Source: Thalassobius sp. I31.1
GTDB lineage: Bacteria > Pseudomonadota > Alphaproteobacteria > Rhodobacterales > Rhodobacteraceae
DNA: 64,000 nt
NCBI RefSeq assembly: GCF_003031585.1
Contig: NZ_PWAA01000063.1
Span: 118,142 to 182,141, forward strand
Direction: 5' to 3'
The notes beneath the pieces are model-generated. The model did no database searches. It saw only the letters and a program-made list of their open reading frames with translations, and was not told the DNA's origin. The position numbers and the translations under genes were made by a program. Positions 16,544 to 24,548 of this stretch are shown here, piece after piece. Numbering within the stretch: the first letter of the stretch is position 1; every line of letters starts with the position of its first letter.

Positions 16544-18010
16544 TTACACAGACATGCAGATGTATTTCATCTCAAGGTATTCTTCGATGCCGTGGTGTGA
16601 TCCTTCGCGGCCAAGGCCGGATTGTTTCACGCCGCCGAAAGGTGCGACCTCTGTGGAAATCACGCCGGTGTTCACGCCGACCATGCCGTATTCCAGGGCT
16701 TCGGCGACTTTGTAAACGCGCGACAGGTCTTTGGCGTAGAAGTAGCTTGCGAGGCCATAGATCGTGTCATTCGCCATTGCGATCACATCATCGACGTCAT
16801 CGAATTTGAACAGCGGCGCAAGTGGGCCGAAGGTTTCATCGGTCGCAACCTGCATCTCCTGGGTGACGCCTGTGACGATGGTTGGTTCATAGAAGGTGCC
16901 GCCCAATGCGTGCGCTTTGCCGCCGGACAGCAGGGTTGCGCCCTTAGATGTCGCGTCTGCCAGGTGTTCTTCCACTTTCGCCACAGCCGCAGGCGTGATC
17001 AGCGGGCCGGTTGTGATGCCGTCTTCCATGCCGTCGCCGACGTTCAGTTTTGCCACTGCGGCGGCCAGTTTTTCAGCAAAGGCATCATAGACACCGGCCT
17101 GAACGTAAATCCGGTTCGCACAGACGCAGGTCTGGCCGTTGTTGCGGAACTTACAGATCATCGCGCCTTCTACGGCTGCATCGAGATCGGCATCATCAAA
17201 GACGATGAAAGGCGCGTTGCCGCCCAGTTCCATAGAACATTTCATCACCTGATCAGCCGCCTGGCGCATCAGGATACGGCCAACATTGGTGGACCCGGTG
17301 AAGGTCAGTTTGCGCACCGCGAAGTTTTCACAGAACTCCTGGCCGATGCCTGCTGCATCTGTCGCCGGGATCACGTTAAAGACACCTGCAGGAATGCCCG
17401 CGCGTTCCGCCAGGACCGCCATTGCAAGGGCCGACAGTGGGGTTTCAGTTGCGGGACGCGCAACAAAAGTACAACCTGCCGCAAGTGCTGGGGCAGCTTT
17501 ACGGGTGATCATCGCATTTGGGAAGTTCCATGGCGTGATAGAACCGACAACACCAATGGGCTGTTTCAGCACCATGATACGTTTGTCGGGCTGGTGACCC
17601 GGAATGGTTTCACCGTAAACGCGTTTGGCTTCTTCCGCGAACCATTCGACAAAAGACGCACCATACATGATCTCGCCCTTGGCTTCGGCCAGAGGTTTGC
17701 CCATCTCAGCGGTCAGGATCGCGGCAAGGTCATCGGCGTGTTCAATCATCAGATCATACCAGCGACGCAGGGTGTTGGCCCGTTCCTTGGCGGTCAGAGC
17801 AGCCCAGGGTTTCATCGCCGCTTCGGCATCTGCAATGCAGGCTTCGGTCTGGGCACGGCTGACATCCTGCACGGTGGCAATCACATCACCACGCGCCGGG
17901 TTTTTTACCTCAAACGTTGCACCGGTTTCGACCCATTCACCATTGATATAGGCGCGGGTTTCCAACAAGGTCGGGTCTTTCAGCAGGGATTTCAGATTGG
18001 TTGCGGACAT
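16544..18010 (-). CDS. gabD: Succinate-semialdehyde dehydrogenase (NAD(P)+) GabD
   Basis: A 488-residue aldehyde dehydrogenase that oxidises succinate semialdehyde to succinate in GABA breakdown. Family motifs are VGSITPWNFPNAM, FTGSTNVGR, the catalytic glutamate in MELGGNAPF and the catalytic cysteine in FRNNGQTCVCANRI, which carries the GabD-typical second cysteine two residues later. The C-terminus has GVKQSGLGREG. The frame stays open upstream to 19021, but the ATG at 18010 has GGAGAG close upstream and starts at the normal N-terminus (MSATNLKSLLKD). It is divergent from an alpha/beta hydrolase. Other semialdehyde substrates are possible. Confidence 0.93.
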   Translation of the reverse strand: MSATNLKSLLKDPTLLETRAYINGEWVETGATFEVKNPARGDVIATVQDVSRAQTEACIADAEAAMKPWAALTAKERANTLRRWYDLMIEHADDLAAILTAEMGKPLAEAKGEIMYGASFVEWFAEEAKRVYGETIPGHQPDKRIMVLKQPIGVVGSITPWNFPNAMITRKAAPALAAGCTFVARPATETPLSALAMAVLAERAGIPAGVFNVIPATDAAGIGQEFCENFAVRKLTFTGSTNVGRILMRQAADQVMKCSMELGGNAPFIVFDDADLDAAVEGAMICKFRNNGQTCVCANRIYVQAGVYDAFAEKLAAAVAKLNVGDGMEDGITTGPLITPAAVAKVEEHLADATSKGATLLSGGKAHALGGTFYEPTIVTGVTQEMQVATDETFGPLAPLFKFDDVDDVIAMANDTIYGLASYFYAKDLSRVYKVAEALEYGMVGVNTGVISTEVAPFGGVKQSGLGREGSHHGIEEYLEMKYICMSV

Positions 18011-18106
18011 GATATCTCTCCGAATGCAGAACAGTTGCGCTTTCAAAGCACGCAGCCTAAGTCTTGTCCAGATAATATGATCAAATCCACAGAGGTAGAG
18101 CCAGCC

Positions 18107-18916
18107 ATGCCGGATATACAGTCCAACGATGATGCTTATGCGAACGGTGCTTATATTGAGGGCGCGGCAGATTACCCGGAGCGCTGGGAAGAACTGGCGC
18201 ATGACTGGCGCATGCATGAAAACACCGCAGGACGGGCGCGGCTGAACCTGGCGTATGGCGATGCGCCCCGGCAGCAGTTTGATCTGTTCCTGCCGGAAAG
18301 TCGCCCGGAAGGTACACTGATCTTTATTCATGGCGGTTACTGGCGGGCGTTTGACAATAAATCCTGGTCGCATCTTGCCAAAGGTGCACAGGCGTGTGGC
18401 TGGACGGTCGCGATGCCGTCTTATACGCTTTGCCCGGAGGCATCGATCGCAGATATCACACAGGAAATTCGCAAAGCCCTGCATCATATTGCGGGCATGA
18501 CACGTGGGCCAATAGCGCTTGCCGGGCATTCGGCGGGCGGGCATCTGGTGGCGCGGATGTTGTGTCATGATGTGGTGCTTGCGCCGGACGTCGCGGAACG
18601 CCTTGTGAAGGTCACGCCAATTTCGCCGCTGTCCGATCTGCGCCCTTTGGTCGACACCGCGATGAATGATGATTTCGCAATGGACGCGGACAGCGCCTGG
18701 GCCGAAAGCCCGCTGCGCGAAACCGCGCCCCGCAAAACCCCCGCGACCTGCTGGGTTGGCGGGGATGAGCGCCCGGCCTTCCTTGATCAGGCCAGATGGC
18801 TTGCGGATGCCTGGGGTGGTGAATTGGTGGTTGATCCGGACCTGCATCATTTCAATGTGATTGACGCGCTGGCGGATGAAACGTCCACACTCACCAAAGC
18901 GGTGCTTGGGTTGTAA
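18107..18916 (+). CDS. Alpha/beta hydrolase (kynurenine formamidase-like)
   Basis: A 269-residue alpha/beta hydrolase. It has the oxyanion-type HGGYWRAFD motif, the nucleophile elbow GHSAGGHL and a C-terminal catalytic histidine in DLHHFNVID. The HGGYW/GHSAGGH combination is typical of bacterial kynurenine-formamidase-like esterases that act on N-formylkynurenine or similar amides and esters. I take the ATG at 18107 (AGAGG about ten bases upstream). An in-frame ATG at 18077 would add ten residues. It is divergent from gabD across 96 bases. No other tryptophan genes are nearby, so the substrate stays open. Confidence 0.8.
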   Translation: MPDIQSNDDAYANGAYIEGAADYPERWEELAHDWRMHENTAGRARLNLAYGDAPRQQFDLFLPESRPEGTLIFIHGGYWRAFDNKSWSHLAKGAQACGWTVAMPSYTLCPEASIADITQEIRKALHHIAGMTRGPIALAGHSAGGHLVARMLCHDVVLAPDVAERLVKVTPISPLSDLRPLVDTAMNDDFAMDADSAWAESPLRETAPRKTPATCWVGGDERPAFLDQARWLADAWGGELVVDPDLHHFNVIDALADETSTLTKAVLGL

Positions 18917-18954
18917 TCTTCCAGCCATTTTCGTTCTGTAAATATCCCGGGGGT

Positions 18955-18972
18955 GCGGGGGCTGGCCCCCGC
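18955..18972. repeat. Dispersed GC-rich palindromic repeat, copy A
   Basis: GCGGGGGC (18955-18962) and GCCCCCGC (18965-18972) form a tight palindrome. Reverse-complemented, it matches the palindrome in copy B at 31462-31475, and its flank (CCCCCGGGATATTT on the minus strand) resembles copy B too. Confidence 0.5.
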
Positions 18973-19024
18973 CTTGCAACCTGCAAATTTCCGACCTGTT
19001 CTGTCGATTTTCCCTGCCCAAATC

Positions 19025-19055
19025 TTCAAAAATCCGTTACCACGCCTATATAGGG
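19025..19055 (+). promoter_or_regulatory. Probable promoter of the 19-27 kb cluster
   Basis: TTCAAA at 19025-19030 and TATATA at 19047-19052 are spaced 16 bases apart, just upstream of the first gene of the cluster. The longer string CTATATAGGG (19046-19055) recurs at 60429-60438 upstream of the second leftward module. Confidence 0.4.
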
Positions 19056-19083
19056 TGCAGTAGTAAATGGATTAGGGAGCACT

Positions 19084-20157
19084 ATGGCCGATTTTAACAC
19101 GCAGATTCAGCAAAGCCAGCAACAGGTTTCAGAGGCGCAAGCCCAGATCGAGGCGATCACAAGCCGGATCGAAACCGCCCGGGCGAAAATGAAAGCCGGG
19201 GAAAGCGACATTGATATCGAAAACGCATCTCTGGAAGATGTACACGCCCACACAGATCTGATGAACGCAAATATTGCGGAACTCATCATGGGGCTTGATG
19301 ATGTCACCGCTGGATTTTCCAAAGAATTTGACGAGATGCGGTCAAAGACCGGCTGGGAAACCTTCGTTGGTATTTTCTCCAAAGGCAAATCCGAAGCCAT
19401 GCGTCAGGAACGGATGCGCGAAGCTTCCGTGCAGGACAAACTGCAGGATCTGATCAGCAAATCTGATGTGATCGTCCAGCTTCTGGAAGGTCAGCTGACC
19501 GTTCTGAACGAACAGAAGACAAAAGTATCCGGCAACCTTGAAGGCACGCTGGATGAACGCGAAATGGTCGTGGGCGAACTGGAAAGCCTGAAGATGGAAA
19601 TTCAGGGCATGGATCCGAAGATCATTGAACTGGAAAACAAGATTTCCGTGGAACAGGACGCTGCTGCGCGCACGAAACTGGAATCCGAACTGGCCCGCCT
19701 CAATGAACAATACAATGAGATGGTGCAACAGGAACAGGTGAAGATCGCCAAGTCACAGACCCTGGAACGTTACATTGAAAAGGGCAAAACCTGGGTCGAT
19801 TCCCTGCAGAACCAGGCCGCGACGCAGATGGTGCTGATCAACAAACTGCAGACGGACACCAAGCAACGCGTGGTGCTGTATGATGCGCTGACCAGCTCTC
19901 TGAAAACCGCGCAGCAACAGGATGTCGCCCACCAGATCAACGAGATCGGCGTGGAAACAGACCAGAAAGCCCAAACTGCCATGGCCGCCATCGGGTCCGC
20001 CACCAATCAGCGTATGGCTGAAATGATGGAAAAGCACGAAGACCATATGGTCTTTGCCCGTGAGGTGCTGGAGGCGAAAGCCAAGTCAGACGAGCGTTTC
20101 GCCCGCCGTTTCGAGAAGATCGTCGAGAAGCACGACAAGAACCTCTACGGCGGATGA
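19084..20157 (+). CDS. Coiled-coil protein, first gene of AAA+ cluster
   Basis: A 357-residue cytoplasmic protein with no membrane segment, predicted to be almost wholly alpha-helical coiled coil: long runs of Q, E, K and A heptads such as QQQVSEAQAQIEAITSRIET and LNEQKTKVSGNLEGTLDERE. It resembles TelA/KlaA-type coiled-coil proteins in style, but I cannot confirm homology. GGGAG precedes the ATG, and the gene overlaps the next by four bases. Its size and coiled-coil nature suggest a scaffold or filament-forming partner for the downstream AAA+ ATPase, which is inference only. Confidence 0.85.
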   Translation: MADFNTQIQQSQQQVSEAQAQIEAITSRIETARAKMKAGESDIDIENASLEDVHAHTDLMNANIAELIMGLDDVTAGFSKEFDEMRSKTGWETFVGIFSKGKSEAMRQERMREASVQDKLQDLISKSDVIVQLLEGQLTVLNEQKTKVSGNLEGTLDEREMVVGELESLKMEIQGMDPKIIELENKISVEQDAAARTKLESELARLNEQYNEMVQQEQVKIAKSQTLERYIEKGKTWVDSLQNQAATQMVLINKLQTDTKQRVVLYDALTSSLKTAQQQDVAHQINEIGVETDQKAQTAMAAIGSATNQRMAEMMEKHEDHMVFAREVLEAKAKSDERFARRFEKIVEKHDKNLYGG

Positions 20158-20381
20158 ACTGGCAACTAAAAGCAGGCCTTGTGACCTTCGCAGGCCTGCT
20201 CCTTTATGTCGGACTGCGAAAGCTTGGCTTTAATCCCGCCGGGCATTGGGAGTTGCCTTTGGCCGGGGTAGCGGTAGTTATTATACTCGGTGTCTGGCTC
20301 TGGGATTATATACTCTTACTTACCAGTCTTACAAAGGCGCTATTTTTGACACTCGGCAGGGCGTTCAATGACCGAAGTTAA
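20154..20381 (+). CDS. Small two-helix membrane protein
   Basis: A 75-residue protein with two membrane segments (AGLVTFAGLLLYVGL and LAGVAVVIILGVWLWDYILLL). The start overlaps the previous stop as ATGA and the end overlaps the next gene by 14 bases, so it is firmly inside the operon. No named family recognised. It may anchor the coiled-coil protein or ATPase complex to the membrane. Confidence 0.8.
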   Translation: MNWQLKAGLVTFAGLLLYVGLRKLGFNPAGHWELPLAGVAVVIILGVWLWDYILLLTSLTKALFLTLGRAFNDRS

Positions 20382-21498
20382 CCTCACTCGCGATCACAGC
20401 GACCTCTCAGATGGTCGTTTGGCGCGGCGGTATTTTGCGAAGTTTCAGCGGATTACCCGCCATCTGACACGGGTGGCGGCGGTGATGCAGCAGGAACGGG
20501 ACTATTCCAAAGCGGAAATGGCTGTGCTGACGCGTTATCTGTCGGGCCTGTCTTACACGTTCCAGGCGCTGGCGACGAAATATCTGATGACCGGCCGGAT
20601 GCAGGGCATGGGCGCGGGCGAGATGACGATTGACCGCAACGAAAGCGGCTTTCCGGTGCTTGCGGAACTTTTGCGCATGGCCAATGACGCCAGTCAGGCC
20701 GAAAACCATCTGCGCAATATGCCCACAACGGAAGCCCTGAAAGACGATATGGTGCGCCAGATTGTCGGCGATCTGTCGATCCCGACAAAGCTGCAATTCG
20801 CCCTGTCGCAACGGCTTTATTATGAAGAGCTTTTGAAGGGGGAACTCTTCTGGGCGTCGAACGATCCAGAGGCGCTCTGGCAGGGGAACATCGGGGAAGA
20901 TCGCCGGGAATTTCTTGTGCATTGGGCGACCTGGGACAATCAGGTGAACCTGCCAGTGATCTATCTGATGACGCTTGAGGACAGCGGCCGCACGGCCCTG
21001 CCCAAAGACAGCCGCCGCTGGCCCGGTGTGCAACATCACCTGATGGCCCAAGCGCTCAATGGGTTGAAATTGGTGACAATTGCCAAAGGGTTTGACGAAG
21101 ACTTCGACGATCTGCACCCTAAACGTCTGCGCCGTATCCATATTGGCCCGATGTATTCCTCGGCCTTTACCCGCCAACGTGGCCCGATCCGCGAGGTTTT
21201 GGAAAAAGCGCGCGCATCCGTGGGCGATGACTGGGCCCTGGCCTGGACGGTTGAGGATCTGGAAAGCGAGAAAGTCCTGCAGGAGAAATCCGGCTGGTTT
21301 TCAACGGTGGATCGGGAAGTGTTTAAGCTGGATCCGTTCAGCGGCAAGGGCGTTGATACCGGTGCCACCCGCACCAAACGCGCGATCATCATGCCGGAAC
21401 GCCCCTTCCAGGTGCTGGATGACATGCGGCCCGCAGGCTTCGCCAATGTTGAGAAATTTGTCGTCAGCGGGAAAGGGCGTGTGCTGCGCTATCGTTGA
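20368..21498 (+). CDS. Conserved hypothetical protein of AAA+ cluster
   Basis: A 376-residue soluble protein without signal peptide or clear membrane helix. The N-terminal part is helical (ARRYFAKFQRITRHLTRVAA, LSGLSYTFQALATKYLMTG). The later part has mixed strands with several aromatic motifs (LVHWATWDNQVNLPVIYLM, RIHIGPMYSSAFTRQ) and ends in a basic strand (KGRVLRYR). I do not recognise a family. It overlaps the membrane protein upstream and lies 81 bases before the AAA+ gene, a gap that contains a dispersed repeat. Confidence 0.8.
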   Translation: MTEVNLTRDHSDLSDGRLARRYFAKFQRITRHLTRVAAVMQQERDYSKAEMAVLTRYLSGLSYTFQALATKYLMTGRMQGMGAGEMTIDRNESGFPVLAELLRMANDASQAENHLRNMPTTEALKDDMVRQIVGDLSIPTKLQFALSQRLYYEELLKGELFWASNDPEALWQGNIGEDRREFLVHWATWDNQVNLPVIYLMTLEDSGRTALPKDSRRWPGVQHHLMAQALNGLKLVTIAKGFDEDFDDLHPKRLRRIHIGPMYSSAFTRQRGPIREVLEKARASVGDDWALAWTVEDLESEKVLQEKSGWFSTVDREVFKLDPFSGKGVDTGATRTKRAIIMPERPFQVLDDMRPAGFANVEKFVVSGKGRVLRYR

Positions 21499-21520
21499 TT
21501 GTCGAACATAAGATTTAATG

Positions 21521-21552
21521 CCTCCGGCGGGAGTACTTCGGGAAAGATGAAG
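21521..21552. repeat. Dispersed repeat, copy C
   Basis: CCTCCGGCGGGAGTACTTCG followed by GGAAAGATGAAG. The 3' part matches copy B at about 31494-31518 (GGAGTATTTT then GGGGAAAGATGAAG), differing by a few bases. Located between the hypothetical gene and the AAA+ gene. Confidence 0.5.
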
Positions 21553-21579
21553 GGGGCGCTTGATTAAGAGGGAAGAGTT

Positions 21580-23514
21580 ATGAGCCATTCATCCGATCAG
21601 ATGGAATTGTGCGAAGACGATATTCGCAAACATTATGATGCTGCCGGGAACATGCTGGCAGGGATTGATCACACGCCGCGGATTGGCAAGGGGCGTGAAG
21701 CTGCGCCTGTGGCGGGGGGATCATCCGGCATTCCGACGCGCAGACGTTTTCGATCCACGACACCGGGCCTTGTGACGCGATCCACCGCGCGGCCTGAAGG
21801 CGTGCAGTTGATTGCGCGGATTGAAGGGCTGGGCGGGGATGATCCGCTGACCTCTCCGCTGGAAGCGACCGTCTTGAACGACCTGCGCCGGGCGATTTCG
21901 ATTGCTCTGGCTGTGGCTGAAAACTTTGGTGAGACGACTGAACTTGCCGCGATGAAACGCGACAACCTGCAAGGTGCTTTGGGTGACGACCGCAAGGCGG
22001 CCTTCAGTGAACTGCTGACCGCAGAGGCCCTTGTCACCCTGTCGGTTTTCGCCAATGCCGCGTCCTTCCTTCTGGCCCCACATGCATCTGAGGTCACCGC
22101 CGATATTGGCGAGGTTGAGGAAGTTCTGACAGACAATGGCCAGCTTGCCCTGCATGGTGCATTGTGGGAGCTGGATCAGGAACTGTCGGCGCTGACCGAG
22201 GAAGAAAAACTGGTCGCCACGGTCATGCCTTTCTGTGAAAAGCTGATGGAAAAGGTCAGCCTGCGTGCGCAAAACGCCGGGCGGCTGGATGCGTTTCACA
22301 ACGCAAGCTGGAAGGTCGAAGCCGATGATCTGACTATTGCGGGTTTCACCCCGGCACGTGCCGCCAAGGGCAGCAAGCTGACCATGAGCTTTAAGAAGCC
22401 GCATGAAGTTGTCGGCAACCACATCGCGAAATATCAGGCGATGAAGCTTGCGAAAATGGTCATGGCCTATGACTTTGAACGCAAGCTGAACCCCTTTGCC
22501 GAACTGGGCGGTTTCATCTTTACTTTCATGGGCGACGGCAAGCCAGGCACGGGTAAAACCACGCTGATCCAGATGATGGCCGGGCTGATCAATGATTACT
22601 GTCAGGTCGCGGGCTATCCCTTCCGCTATCAGAACCTGTCCACCGATAATATCGACAGCTATCAGGGCAAATCCGGCCAGAACGCCAAGGCGTTTATCAA
22701 CAATGTGCTTGATCCCAATGTCATTGGTTTTGGCACGATTGATGACATCGACCAGCTGGCGGGCAAACGGGGCGATCGTCAGTCTTCCGCCGGGCAGCTG
22801 GAAATCACCGCGGTTCTGATGGAAAGCTTTGCCGGTGCCAATACGGTTGTGCGCGGGAACTGCACCTTTGGTATGTTCTCAAACTACCCGGAAAACGTCG
22901 ATGATGCGCTGCGCCAACGGGCGGGGGCGCGCTTCCTTGTGGACGGGCCGCAGACGCGGGAAGATTACATTGATATCCTGTCGCTGTTGATGGGCAAGAA
23001 CCACGATATTCCGGTGGGCAATCATGAGCTTTTCTCAGCCCAGGAGATCAAGAAAGCCGTTGCCGCCAGTTTCGAAGGCCACGCCCGCCCGCATGAGGCG
23101 GGGCTGCTGAATGTCTTTGATAAAGTGCATTCTGATGTGGGCGAGCTGGACACAATCGCCAAGCTTGGCACCTATCTGAAAGCGATCCAGCAGGCGGATG
23201 AACGCTTTACGGGCCGTGCGATCAAGAACATCACGGATGCGGTGAAGGTGCGCGCGATGGATTTTGAGCTGCCGGACGAATGGATGGAAAATCCGGAACT
23301 GTTCCTGTTCAAGGATTACGCGGCCAAGCTGGCGATGATCAATGACATGCGCCAGCCGATCACGGTGGATATGGTGATTCAGGAGATCAACCGCTACGCC
23401 GACAGTGAGTTCCGTTATGCGGATAAGTCGGATGAAGTGGCGATTGAAAACATGGTGCGCGATTTTGGCCGGAACGAGGAAGCCAAGCGGCGCTATCTGG
23501 AGGGGAAAGGATGA
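21580..23514 (+). CDS. AAA+ family ATPase
   Basis: A 644-residue protein. An N-terminal helical region of about 300 residues precedes an AAA+ module with Walker A GKPGTGKTT near residues 321-329 and Walker B-like FGTIDDIDQL near 383-392. A sensor-1-like stretch (NCTFGMFSNYPENV) is followed by an arginine-finger-like ALRQRAGARF. The C-terminal 150 residues are helical, as in AAA+ lids. Such ATPases remodel or unfold partner proteins as rings. GAGGGAAGAG precedes the ATG. The stop overlaps a 40-codon frame (23511-23633) that leads into a strong hairpin. The specific role is unknown; partners are probably the coiled-coil and membrane proteins of the cluster. Confidence 0.85.
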   Translation: MSHSSDQMELCEDDIRKHYDAAGNMLAGIDHTPRIGKGREAAPVAGGSSGIPTRRRFRSTTPGLVTRSTARPEGVQLIARIEGLGGDDPLTSPLEATVLNDLRRAISIALAVAENFGETTELAAMKRDNLQGALGDDRKAAFSELLTAEALVTLSVFANAASFLLAPHASEVTADIGEVEEVLTDNGQLALHGALWELDQELSALTEEEKLVATVMPFCEKLMEKVSLRAQNAGRLDAFHNASWKVEADDLTIAGFTPARAAKGSKLTMSFKKPHEVVGNHIAKYQAMKLAKMVMAYDFERKLNPFAELGGFIFTFMGDGKPGTGKTTLIQMMAGLINDYCQVAGYPFRYQNLSTDNIDSYQGKSGQNAKAFINNVLDPNVIGFGTIDDIDQLAGKRGDRQSSAGQLEITAVLMESFAGANTVVRGNCTFGMFSNYPENVDDALRQRAGARFLVDGPQTREDYIDILSLLMGKNHDIPVGNHELFSAQEIKKAVAASFEGHARPHEAGLLNVFDKVHSDVGELDTIAKLGTYLKAIQQADERFTGRAIKNITDAVKVRAMDFELPDEWMENPELFLFKDYAAKLAMINDMRQPITVDMVIQEINRYADSEFRYADKSDEVAIENMVRDFGRNEEAKRRYLEGKG

Positions 23515-23633
23515 ATGCCCCAAGCGACATAATCCCGGGCTGCAAGCCCGGTTCGCACCCGACCCCGCCCCCCAGGGCGGGTGCGAAATCGCCCCCCCCT
23601 CGGTGCCGGGCGCGAACCTTTGTGGTGATCTGA
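23511..23633 (+). CDS. Possible 40-codon ORF or remnant coupled to AAA+ gene
   Basis: An ATG overlapping the AAA+ stop (ATGA) opens a 40-codon frame rich in P, R and G (NAPSDIIPGCKPGSHP), ending at TGA 23631-23633. The codons run through the nested hairpin at 23535-23587, so the composition reflects the palindromes rather than protein selection. Most likely the remains of an older start for the next gene, or chance. Confidence 0.15.
   Translation: MNAPSDIIPGCKPGSHPTPPPRAGAKSPPPRCRARTFVVI
23535..23587. repeat. Nested GC-rich inverted repeats between AAA+ and Abi-like gene
   Basis: CCGGGCT (23535-23541) pairs with AGCCCGG (23545-23551), and TTCGCACCCG (23552-23561) pairs perfectly with CGGGTGCGAA (23578-23587). 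A second CCGCCC/GGGCGG pair lies inside. The tract precedes the AT-richer putAbiC-like gene and could attenuate transcription or mark an insertion scar. Confidence 0.6.
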
Positions 23634-23648
23634 AACGGGGTATCTGGG

Positions 23649-24548
23649 ATGAGTGAGGAGAAAAAGGAAGAGTTGTCCTGGGGGGAGTGGCTCGCGTCTT
23701 TCTGGTCGCTGCCTCTGTTTCTTGCCATTTTATGCACTGGAATATGGGGAGGGGTCGTCTGTTCTATCGCTTTTGAACCTACACCATTGTTGATATTCTT
23801 TGATGGTCCAACGCCCTGGGATTTATTCTGGGAAGGGAAGCCAAATGAAATGGGTGACACTCTTGCCGGACTGACCGGTGTTCTGGTGATGATCTGGGTG
23901 ATCGCTTCTACGTTTCTGCAAAGAAGTGAGTTGAGGCAAGCTCGCGATGAATATGCAAAAATGGCCAAAGCTGGTGATGATCAGGCATCAGCCCTTGCGG
24001 TTCAAAACTTTGATAATTTGGTTTTTGAAATGATCGCTACTCACAATTCAATCGTTAGCTCCATGGATATAACGACAAAGAAACAGCCAAACTACAATCG
24101 GGAATACGAGAACATAAACAAAGGTAATGTTTTCTTTCGTGGGCGGGATTGTTTTCGCTTCTTCTACAAGCAGATTGAAGAACGACAACTGGCCGACAGA
24201 TTGTACGATGGTGGATTAGACCTCGAGAACACACTCAAACGATATGAAGCAATGTATGAAAGCCATTCTTCGGATCTCGGTCATTATTTTCGCTTTATAC
24301 ACAACATGTTCCGCGTCATTGAAGAAAGCAACGTGCCGAAGCAAAAACACAAGAAACTTGTGCGAGCATTGTTTTCTGATGATGAGCTACTAGTAATATT
24401 TTACAATGCCCTCACTTCTCGAGGTGAAAAAATGGTGCAGTATATCGAAAGCTTTGAGCTTTTCGATAACCTTCCGCAAGAGCGGTTGGTTGAACTGACA
24501 CATAAAGATAGTCTGAGTGCAAAGTGCTTTGGAGAGAAAGCAAAATGA
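23649..24548 (+). CDS. Putative phage abortive-infection protein (putAbiC-like)
   Basis: A 299-residue protein with two N-terminal membrane helices (LPLFLAILCTGIWGGVV and LAGLTGVLVMIWVIASTFL), then a helical cytoplasmic domain. Features match my memory of the putAbiC family (PF16872): FLQRSELRQARDEY after the second helix, then NFDNLVFEMIATHNSIV, LGHYFRFIHNMFRVIEE, and FYNALTSRGEKMVQYIESF with LFDNL near the end. Such proteins are implicated in phage exclusion. Codons and base composition are clearly AT-richer than the flanking genes, which suggests transfer. Its stop overlaps the next start as ATGA. Assignment is from motif memory, not a search. Confidence 0.7.
   Translation: MSEEKKEELSWGEWLASFWSLPLFLAILCTGIWGGVVCSIAFEPTPLLIFFDGPTPWDLFWEGKPNEMGDTLAGLTGVLVMIWVIASTFLQRSELRQARDEYAKMAKAGDDQASALAVQNFDNLVFEMIATHNSIVSSMDITTKKQPNYNREYENINKGNVFFRGRDCFRFFYKQIEERQLADRLYDGGLDLENTLKRYEAMYESHSSDLGHYFRFIHNMFRVIEESNVPKQKHKKLVRALFSDDELLVIFYNALTSRGEKMVQYIESFELFDNLPQERLVELTHKDSLSAKCFGEKAK

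Noticed and set aside
16622..18916. Open plus-strand frame of 764 codons across gabD
   Set aside because: Only the last 270 codons (from 18107) are a real gene; the rest is the antisense of gabD with Cys/His/Arg-rich composition and no domain.
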